Assembly (NCBI GenBank): GCA_948146395.1
Contig: OX411544.1
Coordinates: forward strand, 56,199,360 to 56,263,359
Direction of reading: 5' to 3'
Origin: Fragum whitleyi
Taxonomy: Eukaryota; Mollusca; Bivalvia; Cardiida; Cardiidae
Length of the DNA stretch: 64,000 nt
Below are positions 1 through 9,329 of this stretch, in pieces. A model generated the notes under the pieces. The model had not been told where the DNA came from. It ran no database searches and worked only from the letters and a program-made list of their open reading frames with translations. Each line of letters opens with the position of its first letter. The stretch's first letter is position 1. The position numbers and the translations under genes are program-made.

Positions 1-470
1 TTTTCCCATTCTTTATTTAAAAAAAAACACACAAAAAAACCCACTTAACATTCACACCAGGAAAGGAAATGAAGGAGCAAATGATTTTTACATTAACTTC
101 CTGAAGATCTCGGGAAGTACTTCGGTTAACTTAGTATGATGTTAATTTTGCCACATTTGTTTCTCTTTTCTTAATCAAACAACAACATTAATAAGATCAA
201 ATGTACTTAAATATAGTTGTTTGTTTTGATAACGTTTGGGAAAGGTTTGATTTTTTTCGTGCTTTTCACGGAATTTTACTACGGTACTTTGACAAACAGT
301 ATAGCCTAAGAACAGCATGTACATAGGTCATATGCAGTCTAATCTTAGTGTACACAGGCTGTCTATTAATAATCATATTGACAAAAATTAAGCTAGACTT
401 ATTGGAATGTCCTGAAAACCAAAAATTTATTTGAAACAAAATTCAAATTAAGTAGAATAAGGATGACTGT
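1..470. other. AT-rich spacer, nothing recognised
   Basis: This stretch is low-complexity AT-rich DNA with A-runs near the start. I see no gene, RNA or clear repeat. Short open frames on the minus strand have no domain and look like chance. Confidence 0.4.
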
Positions 471-473
471 CCT

Positions 474-779
474 TTTTATCTTATAACTATACAAATATCC
501 GTGTGATAACATGCCATATGATTTTTTTATGATATCACATGAATATTTTAAGAACAATTTCGTTATGCGGTTATTTTCAAAAACTTGGTTTTCTGTAAGA
601 AACATCGGCGAAAACAAGGAAAATAGAGGTTATAAGATAAATATTATACGTACCTTGTGTATTGTGTGAAAAATATCTAACTAGGTTGTGGGCATTGATA
701 ATTGTCTCGGCATAGCATCGACAATTATCAATTCTCCCAACATCTTTATATATATATTTATTACAAAACACTAAATGTG
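474..779 (+). repeat. Dispersed repeat family E, copy 1
   Basis: This block matches, by eye, the blocks at about 29433-29728 (same strand) and 29930-30176 (opposite strand). Shared landmarks are the TTATAACTA..CAA.TATCCG edge, GTTATC/GATAAC motifs around an ATATGAT core, GCGGTTATTTT, and a small hairpin made of TTGATAATTGTC and GACAATTATCAA near 695-731. It is probably a non-autonomous foldback transposon. Superfamily unknown. Confidence 0.6.
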
Positions 780-795
780 TATTATATATTAACAG

Positions 796-890
796 CATGT
801 CGCGGCGACCGAAGCATGTAACAATGGTTTCATAGTATTTCGCGCTCTAATTCTATCATTTTATCCTTTGCTATCCTTCAGCTGCTGCTA
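796..890 (-). repeat. SINE-2 fragment, diverged
   Basis: The run CATGTCGCGGCGACCGAAGC followed by a diverged TTTCATAGTATTTC.C.CTC segment lines up with the 3' half of the SINE-2 copy at 2391-2611. It is old and truncated. The sense strand is minus, because the better copies have the tRNA-like head on that strand. Confidence 0.45.
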
Positions 891-1043
891 TCATAAATGT
901 TAACGACTGTTTTCAAATTTACAAGAGAGAAAAAAAATAAAATGCATTTGAATTGAATATGACAAATTCAAATTTGTGACAAATGACCATAAGCCAAGGG
1001 GTGTAACTCTACTTTGTGCCGTACGAACAAACTAGAGTTAGAA

Positions 1044-1275
1044 CTAGTGATGGGCAGATTAATCGATTATAATCGATAATCAGTCGGTGTTGGTTTCCGA
1101 TTGCGATATTCGACTAAGAAACGTCTTAGTCGATTAATCAGTTTCTAACACATAAATCAAAGTCATTATTTATAGATTTCAGAACTGACATCAGTGTGAT
1201 GGCTCAGCGTGAAACAGTTGGAACTGCATATATGTTACAGGCAGTTACAGCTGTTTCACGCTAAGCCATTAAGTG
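1044..1275. repeat. hAT-like terminus plus a palindrome
   Basis: The sequence TAGTGATGGGCAGATTAATC at about 1046 resembles the end of hAT transposons, which often begin (C/T)AGTGATGGGC. It is followed by nested ATCGATTA palindromes. At 1199-1270 a second inverted repeat pairs ATGGCTCAGCGTGAAACAG with CTGTTTCACGCTAAGCCAT. No matching right hAT end or transposase was found, so the hAT call is weak. The palindrome is directly visible. Confidence 0.35.
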
Positions 1276-1679
1276 GATTAAAATCGCACTAGAATAAATG
1301 CAAGAGTCGTAAATCTTTGCCTAGATGTTAATTTAAAAATATCAAAGGCATGTGCAAAGTTTCAGAGCAACAGTATAAGTATAAACACATGTGTTACTTA
1401 TATATGACAGCTGCATGCACGAACTATGAACTAAGAATCTGTAAGGCTGAATGTGTGGCCACAGAAACATGTGTAAAGTTTGTGTCCAAACTTTATTGAG
1501 CAATAAAACCAAATTTTCGGCTAATCAATATGCAGGAAACTTGATGGACATAACTTAAATTAAAATTATTTGCCTTTAAAAATGAACCAAAGTGATGCTG
1601 TAGAAAGAGCATAATCAACATCGCTGCCATTGAACACATTTCGTAAATTCTGGAGACGGTGGGGAGAAAAATTTCTAAT

Positions 1680-2345
1680 TGGGAACTATCACGCGAAAAG
1701 GGAGCATATGTGACCAGTCATGCCAAAAGGGAACTTATGTGACCCGCCACGCGAAAAGGGAACATCGGGGTAGTTCATAAAGTGTACATCCTTGTCAGAC
1801 TGCGTGGACTGCGCAGACTAACTAGGGTCGAAACTTTTCGCACTTTGCTTATTTTCCGAATCTAGAATGAATGATCAACCTTCCAGTGAAAGAACTATTC
1901 AAATGCGACTTACTAGAGTCGAAACTTTTCACACTTTTTTTCCGTCATGCAAAAAGGGAACTCACGTGACCCGTCACGCGAAAAGGGAACATTGGGGAAG
2001 TCCATTAAGTGTACATCCTTGTCAGACTGCGTGGACTGCGCAGACTAACTAGGGTCGAAACTTTTCGCACTTTGCTTATTTTCCGAATCTAGAATGAATG
2101 ATCAACCTTCCAGTGAAAGAACTTTTGAAATGCGACTTACTAGAGTCGAAACTTTTCACACTTTTTTTCTGAATAAAGAATGAATATCTACCTTCCAGAG
2201 AAATTTTTTTTGAAATGCGACATCTGCTTGATCTATACTGCACCCCACCACTTTTTCAAATATTTATTTTACAGAGTTCCCAGACGGTCCCCTTTCGCGA
2301 GAAGGGTAACAGATGGTCCCCTTTCGCGAGACGGGTCACAATATT
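1680..2345. repeat. Family-A inverted-repeat elements, tandem pair
   Basis: Two near-identical units of about 228 bp follow one another (CGCGAAAAGGGAACAT at 1749 and again at 1977). Each contains TGCGTGGACTGCGCAGACTA, AGGGTCGAAACTTTTCGCAC and TTTCCGAATCTAGAATG. The outer edges carry GTGACCCGTCACGCGAAAAG and its reverse complement, the terminal repeat of this family. The complete single copy at 3311-3568 defines the element. This locus looks like one element inserted into, or tandemly duplicated within, another. Confidence 0.7.
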
Positions 2346-2390
2346 ATAGAAACTTCGTAAAATGAACATTTGAATATGATATTGATTCAA

Positions 2391-2611
2391 TTGATTGATT
2401 GAACGGGGCCGCTTTCAACAATTTTTCAGTTATGTCGCGGCGGCTGGAGCGTCTAACAGTAGTTTCCTGGTATTTCCCTCACCAGTATAACCAAAACATC
2501 CTTTCCTAGCCTCCTACCTATTTCACATAGGTCAACGATTATCAATCCATTGGTGAGAGACAAAAAGTCGTAAAGAATGAGTGCCGCCGTCGGGGAACGA
2601 ACCCGGGAGAA
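2391..2611 (-). repeat. SINE-2, near-complete, with target-site duplication
   Basis: Read on the minus strand this starts with a tRNA-like head (a B-box-like GGTTCG..CCC around 2590-2610) and ends in an AATC-rich tail. The 10-bp repeat ATTGATTCAA flanks it at 2381-2390 and 2612-2621, consistent with LINE-driven insertion. Related copies lie at 5243-5407, 53127-53299, 56822-57030 and 57376-57538. Confidence 0.65.
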
Positions 2612-2830
2612 ATTGATTCAAGCAAAGGCTAAGAACATGTCGGAATTTGAATTTAATTATGAGAGAAGGTAGAACGATCAATCAAGGATGAGACAATTGC
2701 CTTCAATAGAAAAGCTTCAACCCTGACCAAACTGCGTAGAAAAACGTTCGTTATTCTTCGCAATAAACATTGCTTTTTTCTTTTCGCCTTAATGGTCACA
2801 AATTAAAACATAATCAAAACAATGAGTTAT

Positions 2831-2950
2831 CTTAGATTTCTTCTTGTATTTTCCAAAGTGTGGATATTTCGCCGTCGCATAGCAACAAAAGTAAAGACAC
2901 TCGTACAAAACATTATAAAAATATATAACAATGAAATATATCAGGATGAT
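2831..2950 (-). pseudogene. PAQR C-terminal relic
   Basis: On the minus strand this stretch aligns with the last ~115 bp of the PAQR gene at 3584-4600. The shared pieces are GATAT..., TTGTTATATATTTTTATA, TTTGGAAAA and AAGAAGAAATCT. In the relic the stop codon is lost (TCTAAG instead of TCTTAG) and small indels break the frame. Only the last hydrophobic helix and the lysine-rich tail are represented. No other part of a sixth gene is visible nearby, so this is a truncated duplicate or the last remnant of a deleted copy. It lies downstream of the living gene with two family-A elements between them. Confidence 0.65.
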
Positions 2951-3019
2951 AACATCGTCGTAATCTGCAAACAACAATAACATTCAGTAACCTATATAAA
3001 AAGGTTTAAACATCCATTT

Positions 3020-3290
3020 GAGACTTGGAAAGCGAAAAGGGGCCATTTTAGAAATCCTTAAACTATTTTTTTTATAAAAAGAGATTGAATACGGTGGAGA
3101 CATGATAAAGGTCGATTTTTTTAAATTGAAGAAATTGAAGGAAGATAGAATGATCATATTGAAGCTTCAGAGAACTGTCTAAAAGCATGATGGTTTTGAA
3201 CCTGGTCAGCATATGCGGCCCGCGTAGGCTGACGAGGATCGATACTTTTCGCTCAAACAAGATGGTCCATTTTCGCCCGAAGGGTCATAT
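3020..3290. repeat. Family-A element, diverged full-length copy
   Basis: The left edge has GCGAAAAGGGGCCATTTTAG. The right edge has ATGGTCCATTTTCGCCCGAA followed by GGGTCATAT, its approximate inverse. The inner blocks AAAAAGAGATTGAATAC, GAAGATAGAATGATCAT and GATCGATACTTTTCGC match the better copy immediately to the right. Confidence 0.6.
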
Positions 3291-3310
3291 TTTCAAGATA
3301 TCAAAACATT

Positions 3311-3568
3311 TGTGACCCGTCACGTGAAAAGGGACCATCTCGGAACTCTTTAAAAATAAATAATTGGAAAAGAGATTGGGTCCAGCATAGGTCAGAGGTC
3401 GTTTTTTAAAATTCTTTTTTGGAATGAAGATTGGTCATTCTAGTTTCAGAAAATAATCACATTGCGAAAAGTTTCGACCCTAGTCAGTCTGCGCAGTCCG
3501 CGCAGTCTTGCTGGGGTCGATACTTTATGTACTACCCAGATGGTCCCTTTTCGCGTGACGGGTCACAT
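3311..3568. mobile_element. Family-A MITE, complete copy beside a PAQR stop codon
   Basis: This 258-bp element begins TGTGACCCGTCACGTGAAAA and ends with the inverse (CCCTTTTCGCGTGACGGGTC then ACA). The terminal inverted repeats extend over about 30 bp. It has no coding capacity, so it is a non-autonomous element of unknown superfamily. It ends 15 bp before the stop codon of the PAQR gene at 3584, so it forms most of that gene's 3' untranslated region or replaces it. No AATAAA is visible on the minus strand between the stop and the far end of the element. Confidence 0.75.
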
Positions 3569-3583
3569 TTACTTCTGCTTGCA

Positions 3584-4600
3584 CTAAGATTTCTTCTTAT
3601 TGTTTTCCAAAGACCGGAGGATTCGCGGTCTAAGAGCAAAAATAGTTAAGGCACACATACTATATAATATAAAAATATATAACAAGGTAACGTAAATATC
3701 TGGGTGGCAATGGGCGTTTACGCCCGATAGAAAATCTATGTATAAAGCCCGCAGTTGTAAAGACTGCGTTAACAAAACGAAAACGTGGAAAATCTGATGA
3801 CTCTGTCCAATGAGGTCGAACCTCCCCGGGTACGACTTCTCCGGTTGATGAAGCACAAAGGTCAAGGTCATTAGAGTAAAAGATATACACACGATGGTGA
3901 TATGGTTCAGTGAGCTGAGACTGCATTCCTCAGTCAAGAAGCAGTGGTAATACCTCGGACCCCAGGGTATAAAGGTAAAAATGGCCTCGATCAAAACACC
4001 GCTGACCATCATTTGCTTTCTCTGACTGTTACCAGGATCGTGCCCGAATTTCAATTTCGTGTTGCAAATATTTAGAAAATTCAGATATGTAAATAGGAGG
4101 TGGAACGGCATGTATGTTGGTCCAATCAGATCGTACATTTCTTTCGTGGAAACACCGTAGTAGGCAAGAAAGGCGGTACCATAGCCCCAGAAAACCACGC
4201 CTATATAATCGAACATGAATATCACATAATTCACATAAGGAGACCGTGAATGTAGTAAATGCGCTGTTGCGCTGTTAAATAAAGTCATACAGCAGCAGGC
4301 CCCAAACCCGAGCACCGTCCAACGAATTGAGGAATCATGTGACTTATAAATATCGTAGTAGTATGATATTTCAAAAATCATGACCACGAATCCCAGTAAA
4401 TGCGTCCATATATTAACAGTTTCATTATTGAGGTGGAACATACTTTTGATATAATAACTCCATGGTTGGTCGGTAAGCCGGTAGCCTCGGTGAATGGCCG
4501 GATTCCGCATCTCTTTGGGCACCTCGAGCACAGATACCGTCTGAAAGGCTTGTGAACTGCCATTCTTGATGTCGTTGTTATTCAGGTTACCCGTGTCCAT
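3584..4600 (-). CDS. PAQR receptor, clade A, copy 1 (membrane progestin receptor type)
   Basis: This 338-residue protein belongs to the PAQR (progestin and adipoQ receptor) family. These are multi-pass membrane proteins of the plasma membrane or endomembranes with a ceramidase-like fold that binds zinc. The family opener is visible at 38-66 (RGYRLTDQPWSYY, then NNETVNIWTH). Hydrophobic segments fall near 65-84, 94-115, 122-147, 162-180, 197-215, 232-250, 266-286 and 302-322; the eighth is typical of the mPR branch. The expected zinc ligands are His114 (SATAHLLHSRS), Asp131 (FDYIG) and His268/His272 (SHQIFH). A cysteine pair, C220 and C226, precedes the conserved SLSSLNHI. The ATG is preceded by a strong acceptor with a new exon starting at 4654. 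A six-codon upstream ORF lies in the remaining 54-nt leader. Length is normal for the family. Ligand and exact vertebrate counterpart cannot be told. Confidence 0.95.
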   Translation of the reverse strand: MDTGNLNNNDIKNGSSQAFQTVSVLEVPKEMRNPAIHRGYRLTDQPWSYYIKSMFHLNNETVNIWTHLLGFVVMIFEISYYYDIYKSHDSSIRWTVLGFGACCCMTLFNSATAHLLHSRSPYVNYVIFMFDYIGVVFWGYGTAFLAYYGVSTKEMYDLIGPTYMPFHLLFTYLNFLNICNTKLKFGHDPGNSQRKQMMVSGVLIEAIFTFIPWGPRYYHCFLTEECSLSSLNHITIVCISFTLMTLTFVLHQPEKSYPGRFDLIGQSHQIFHVFVLLTQSLQLRALYIDFLSGVNAHCHPDIYVTLLYIFILYSMCALTIFALRPRILRSLENNKKKS

Positions 4601-4674
4601 TTTAACATTTGAATATGTGTAATACGTTATCTAACTGTGTGCTGCATGGCTTCTCTGAAAGACAAAAGCACAAA
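4601..4674 (-). other. 5' UTR, splice acceptor and short upstream ORF of PAQR copy 1
   Basis: On the minus strand a pyrimidine-rich tract (GTGCTTTTGTCTTTCAG) ends at 4655 and is followed by a 54-nt leader. The leader holds an upstream ATG at 4647 opening a six-codon frame that stops before the main ATG. This predicts a 5' UTR intron with a non-coding first exon further right. Upstream ORFs of this kind can lower translation of the main frame; that effect is inferred. Confidence 0.6.
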
Positions 4675-4802
4675 TTCATTATTAAATGTTGATCTAGTTC
4701 ATTTTAGACATTTAAAAGGGAACTTTAAACAATAATTACTTATTGCAAAAAGTAATACAAAAAATATTTTAATTCTAATTGCAAAATACCAAAAATAGGA
4801 TT

Positions 4803-4866
4803 TTGAAATTTATACGCACTCAGAAGGCGACAAACATAGAATTTTTAGGATAAAGGCGATGTGTGG
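4803..4866. repeat. 60-bp direct repeat, copy 1 (partner at 7402-7466)
   Basis: GAAATTTATACGCA.TCAGAA, then GGCGACAA, ATAGGAT.A and GGCGATGTG occur in the same order and spacing here and at 7402-7466. Both lie on the upstream side of PAQR copy 1. They could be two copies of a small dispersed repeat, or a duplicated promoter or first exon. Sequence alone does not decide. Confidence 0.5.
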
Positions 4867-5135
4867 ACTGTGACAAAATATGAATGTTCTCCGTCCGCTT
4901 CCCTTTCCTATAATTTGGGCGTTGGTGAATAATAAAAACATCGTAACCGAAGCTTGAATAAGCTGTAGCTTCGATGTTATAATTATTCTTCATCGACATT
5001 TTCCAAAAGAAGCCTTTTTCTATAACGCACTTACGTAATGTACGTAATGATAGGTTTAGGTAAATCAGCTTTTAGTTAAAATTACTTACTTCTACAGAGA
5101 ATCGATATAAATAACTTGAGACCTTAAGTCGTAAG

Positions 5136-5201
5136 TTGGTTACCAAACACTTGTAACTTCAGCTTGTCTAAGCTGAAGTTACGAGGCTTTGGTAACCAAA
5201 C
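5136..5201. repeat. Foldback family F, copy 1
   Basis: The perfect-looking hairpin joins GTAACTTCAGCTT to AAGCTGAAGTTAC, with outer arms GGTTACCAAA and TTTGGTAACC. A second copy with the same stem is at 62125-62191. It is a tiny palindromic element with no coding capacity. Confidence 0.65.
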
Positions 5202-5242
5202 GATGAAATGTGTTTACTTTCTCTAAGCACGTAGTTCCTTTA

Positions 5243-5715
5243 GGCACTCATTCTCTCCCACTATTTGTCTCTCACCAATGGGTTGATAATCGCACACCTA
5301 TGTGAGATAGCAGTTGGAGACTTGAAAAGTATGTGATGGTTGTACTGGTATGAGCAATACCAGGAATCCGTTGTTAGGTACTCCATCAGCCGCAATATAA
5401 CTGAAACAAGAGCACCGCCTACGGGTGCCTACGCTCGGCTGTCAGTGGAAAAAAAATCTAAGTCGAAAAAGGGACATAATTTGCACAAAATGCATCTAGA
5501 GTTATCCCCCTTGATAGTATAGGTTGCTCTTTTGATGGTGAGCATGTGTGCCAAGTTTCAAGTGAATGCCTTCAGTAGAACAAGAGATATAACAAAATGT
5601 CAAAGTTTTCGCACGACGACGACAACGACGACAACGACGACGACACGGAGGCTATAGCAATATCTCGGGTTTTCTCCGAAAAAAGCCGAGCTAAAAATGT
5701 TAAAAGCGGCGTAAA
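5243..5715 (+). repeat. SINE-2 copy split by a second element
   Basis: Positions 5243-5407 match SINE-2 (CTCTCACCAATGGGTTGATA up to GCAATATAACTGAAA), and the missing 3' piece AATGTTAAAAGCGGCGTAAA resumes at about 5690. Between them, about 5408-5690 is a different repeat. It starts AGAGCACCGCCTACGGGTGC, holds a CGACGACAACGACGA run and ends CTCGGGTTTTCTCCGAAAA then GCCGAGCT. The second repeat therefore inserted into the SINE. Its style (a long low-complexity GAC/AAC run and CTCGG hairpin) is common in bivalve genomes as I remember them. Confidence 0.6.
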
Positions 5716-6590
5716 AGTCCATTCTCAATATCTATCTCTCAGGTTTATGGATACAGTTATTTGCACGCGATTGTGATAATTGCTGTCTTACTTTTGAAAG
5801 AACCCAAAGTATTGAAAAGTAAACTTGCCAAATTACGTCACGGTTAAGCCACGCCCTGCCAGTTGAATAATGACGCAGAATAATATGAAGAAACCATGGT
5901 TTGGGCCCCTTTAACTTTCATTTTCACTGGTTTCATGGCCTAGATGAATTGAAATGTCAAATTAAAGCATCCAGACCAACTCTGGGTGTTTTAGTATTGG
6001 ACATAATGACCGACCATGACCTCGGATGCAAGCGAACAAACTTGCAAGTGAACTTAGCATGCTTATATTACTAGCATAAAGCTGCGATTACAAGATTATT
6101 TTTCCCCATCAACGGAATACAATCATGTATACATAAAAATAAGGTGGCTCGTGGCTCAGTGTTGGTTGTAAACTTGTGAGCGGGGGGAAACATGGGTTTT
6201 AGGTTCGAGCCTGGTTTATACCGTTAGTTCTTACACAAGGTATTTCGAGTTACAGCCCATTATCGATGAAGAAACACATGAACAAGTAATATGATAGAAA
6301 TATCGTTCAAAATGACGTTTAACCAATATTTAAACAAACATGAAAACAATTAAAAGGGAAAAAAGGATGAAAACGACAAACTCTTACTCCGGTAGTAAAA
6401 TCAATATGGTTTTATCAAAGTAGATCGAGAATAATTTATTAAAATAACAAGGTTAACATACCTGAGAGATTTCCTACATTTAAACACGACCAATACACGA
6501 ATACACAAATGATTGTCTACTGACGTGTGACATTTAACCCCATATCCTGTCACATTTAATAATTGGAACACTCCATTGATCTCAAAATTA
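5716..6590. other. Spacer with a possible tRNA-like SINE head
   Basis: Most of this stretch shows nothing. At 6143-6230 the + strand has an A-box-like GTGGCTCAGTGTTGG and a B-box-like AGGTTCGAGCCTGG about 50 bp apart, the spacing of a tRNA-derived SINE promoter. The arms do not fold into a tRNA, so a real tRNA gene is unlikely. Confidence 0.35.
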
Positions 6591-6592
6591 CA

Positions 6593-6735
6593 GCCCCGCG
6601 TTCAGCATACAAAGCGTTTGAAAACGTTTGAAAATTGTATCCCGCTTTGAACGTCAGTCCATGTGCTAAGAGGGTACCATTTCGTAAACGTTTTGGTAGG
6701 ACTTGTAATGTTTCACAAAATCGCAATATCGCATT
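6593..6735. repeat. Palindromic family B, diverged copy
   Basis: CCGCGTTCAGCATACAAAGC and TGTATCCCGCTTTGAACG match the left arm of family B, best seen at 9203-9323 and 48662-48782. The right arm is decayed (GGTACCATTTCGTAAACG). Confidence 0.5.
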
Positions 6736-7401
6736 TCACTCAAGTAAACTCATCTTAACGAACGAGGCATTTATGGTATGTGAACCCGCACATGTATATA
6801 AAATGAAATCCGTGTTTATAGCTTCTATTTTTAACTTTCACGCATTCCTGAGTGTAGCACATTTAACCAATACGCTTACTGATAATTTGTCTCTCCTGAT
6901 TAAACAAAGTGAGTACTCAATCGGATGAAATCAATATACAGATATAGACCTACAATTTCAAGTGAGTGATCAAAGATCAATTTTACATTGAAAATGATAG
7001 GAGATAACGGTTTCTCGAACCTCACTCTTTCTTGCGGAACTATACATACGGTCAAAGTAGTTCTTTACCTATAAAATTATTTAAGCTGGAAAACCCCGAC
7101 TTCCCGGATATAGAACCGGGCTTCAAGATGCTCAGCTTTTCGATTCAAGGGAATAAACTTCATTTTGAATTTTACGTAATGCTAAATACGCGTACTTCGC
7201 TCCCTTGCTTTACTACAAACTTATTCTTAGTTTAACTATACTTAATAATCAAAGTGCTGTAAGCACTGTAAATCCGTCGCCTCTGAATGATTTGACAGAC
7301 TGTTGCATTTCAAACCTTCAAAATTTGGCTAAAGAACTATTCAAAAACTTTCTTCTTAAAAGGACCATTTAAACCATAGGACATTGGCGTATCTAAGACT
7401 C

Positions 7402-7466
7402 CGAAATTTATACGCAGTCTCAGAAGGCGACAACCGAACAATATATAGGATGAGGGCGATGTGATT
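7402..7466. repeat. 60-bp direct repeat, copy 2 (partner at 4803-4866)
   Basis: This is the same block as at 4803-4866 (GAAATTTATACGCAGTCTCA, GAAGGCGACAA, TATAGGAT.AGGGCGATGTG) in the same orientation. It is separated from copy 1 by about 2.6 kb that includes SINE, foldback and family-B insertions. Confidence 0.5.
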
Positions 7467-7631
7467 TTGTACATAAATGAAGACCAAACTTCGAATTGAA
7501 AAGTACCGTCGAATTCACAAGATGGCCAGCTGCTTCATTTAGACTTCACTATTAAAGAAAAAAAAGTCAAATACAGATTCCTTGTATTGAGTAGATGAGC
7601 CATAATCTCTACCTCAGGACATGTAATTGCA

Positions 7632-7882
7632 TATTTGAGTCTGTGCAGGACATTTCGAACAATTTCAAACAAGCAAAGGGCACAAACATTAAGAGAATGT
7701 TAACCGACACAAAACGTTGAGAATGTTCACTGACCACCTGAAGGGAGGTATAGACCTTAACTATCTACAGACTGCATAATAAAGACTCTGGTCAGACTGT
7801 GCAGATGCGCAGGCTGACCAGAGGCTTTGCCATGTATTCATATGTAATTGATGGAAATGTCAGACACAGGCTCATATCTAAT
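7632..7882. mobile_element. Family-H MITE, copy 1
   Basis: The left end TTGAGTCTGTGCAGGACATT and the right end AATGTCAGACACAGGCTCAT are inverted copies. The middle holds a GC-richer hairpin: GACTCTGGTCAGACTGTGCA against GCGCAGGCTGACCAGAG. A fuller match lies at 52345-52585 and a truncated one at 55530-55645. It has no coding capacity. Confidence 0.65.
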
Positions 7883-7889
7883 TTCAAAG

Positions 7890-8660
7890 TCGATAATTAA
7901 ATATAGAATACAGCGTTCTCTGATATAAATTCAGGACCAAAATAAATACACAAATAAATTAAATAGAAATGCTACAATTAATTTAAATTTCGTGAATTAA
8001 CTAGAGAAATTGGATGCAGAATTATTCGTGAAAAATTACACTCTCTCAAAGTGCACATATCAGGTATAAGGTCAAATTCATTGAATGCACCCATGAGGGT
8101 TTAATGGCAGAGTCTAGTACTATTATGTTATACCTCGACTTCATCTAGTATACTTTATGTAATTAATTTTTCCTCCGCCCCCCTCTTTAAAGCAAGTATT
8201 ATTTTTCCATTGTTGATTTAATATTTAGAGACATTCGGAAGCTCGTATTATATTATCAATGACTTATTGTTTACAAAATAAGCGTTATTGCATACGGCCT
8301 GTTGGGATAGGGGTAGGTTTTGGAAAAAAGAAACTACATTTATTTAGTGTAAGCGGATTGTGTTTAAACTAAATCGGTCTTCAAACGACATATTCTAAAA
8401 TAAGGCTCTACTGACAATCAAAAAAAATATTATACGTCGAAAGACTTTTCTCATGAAGCCCAAACTGATTGCTTTGAAAACAGTAGCTGTAATCTCAAAT
8501 TATGGGGACCTACTGCGATTAGTTACTTGATAACGTCAAGTTGCATTGCGAAAACGTCAACGTCAAATTACACAAAATTTTAACTTCTTTAACAGCATGT
8601 GTAATTTCAAATCCAATTGACAGTGCTGATCTTTCTTCATTAAGTTTTGATTAAAACGAC
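7890..8660. other. AT-rich spacer, nothing recognised
   Basis: I see only short homopolymer runs and no open frame of note. No repeat in the rest of the window was matched to it by eye. Confidence 0.35.
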
Positions 8661-8666
8661 TTAACA

Positions 8667-8749
8667 AAATCTCTACCAAGACGTTTTATTCCAAACACAT
8701 CTAAGTAATTACTTAAATGTGTTTGGAATAAAAGGTCTTGGTGGAGATT
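8667..8749. repeat. Long hairpin
   Basis: AATCTCTACCAAGACGTTTT and ATTCCAAACACAT pair with ATGTGTTTGGAAT and AAAAGGTCTTGGTGGAGATT across a loop of about 12 nt. It is probably a mini foldback element. I saw no second copy. Confidence 0.6.
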
Positions 8750-8929
8750 TGTAATTACAAATAGTGAAATAAACGGAGAAACAACGCCATAATACTATCT
8801 AAAATCGCTAAAAGGCAGACTCCATAAGACAAGCCGCTGCAAAAATCTTTTTATTTCGATACAGCCTATCAACAGCTTCAAGCATCCAAATTGCGCGACT
8901 ACGGTAACTGCTTAATGTTTAGGTTCCTC

Positions 8930-9323
8930 AGTTCAGGATGACAAAGCGATGCAAACTGTTTGCAAATTATACCCCGCTTTACACGCGCACTTACTTACAA
9001 AGAGGGATATGATTTGCAAACCTTTTGTCCCTTTTTGTCATCCTGAAAACAGGACCGGTCAGTTTAACCCGGGATAGCGTTATTCGTCCATGGCGGCACA
9101 TTTGCATTGTTTAACTCTTATCGAAACTTCAAAGAAATATTAAGACATCTTTTGCTCTCTATAGGCAGACGGATCTCCGGTTATAAAGTATGGAACCAGT
9201 CCTGCGTTCGGGATGACAAAACGTTTGCAAATCATACCCCACTTTGCACGCAGACTTGCGTGCAAACCGGGGTATAATTTGCAAACAGTTTGCAGCGTTT
9301 GATCATCCCGAATGCAGGGTAGA
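8930..9323. repeat. Palindromic family B, two copies
   Basis: Two copies lie close together at 8930-9056 and 9203-9323. Each reads TTC.GGATGACAAA.CG, TGCAAACTGTTTGCAAAT, TATACCCCGCTTTGCACGC, then the reverse complement of these blocks. The whole element is thus one palindrome of about 125 bp with a loop of a few bases. The second copy is better preserved (GCAGGGT edge). Confidence 0.75.
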
Positions 9324-9329
9324 TACGAG

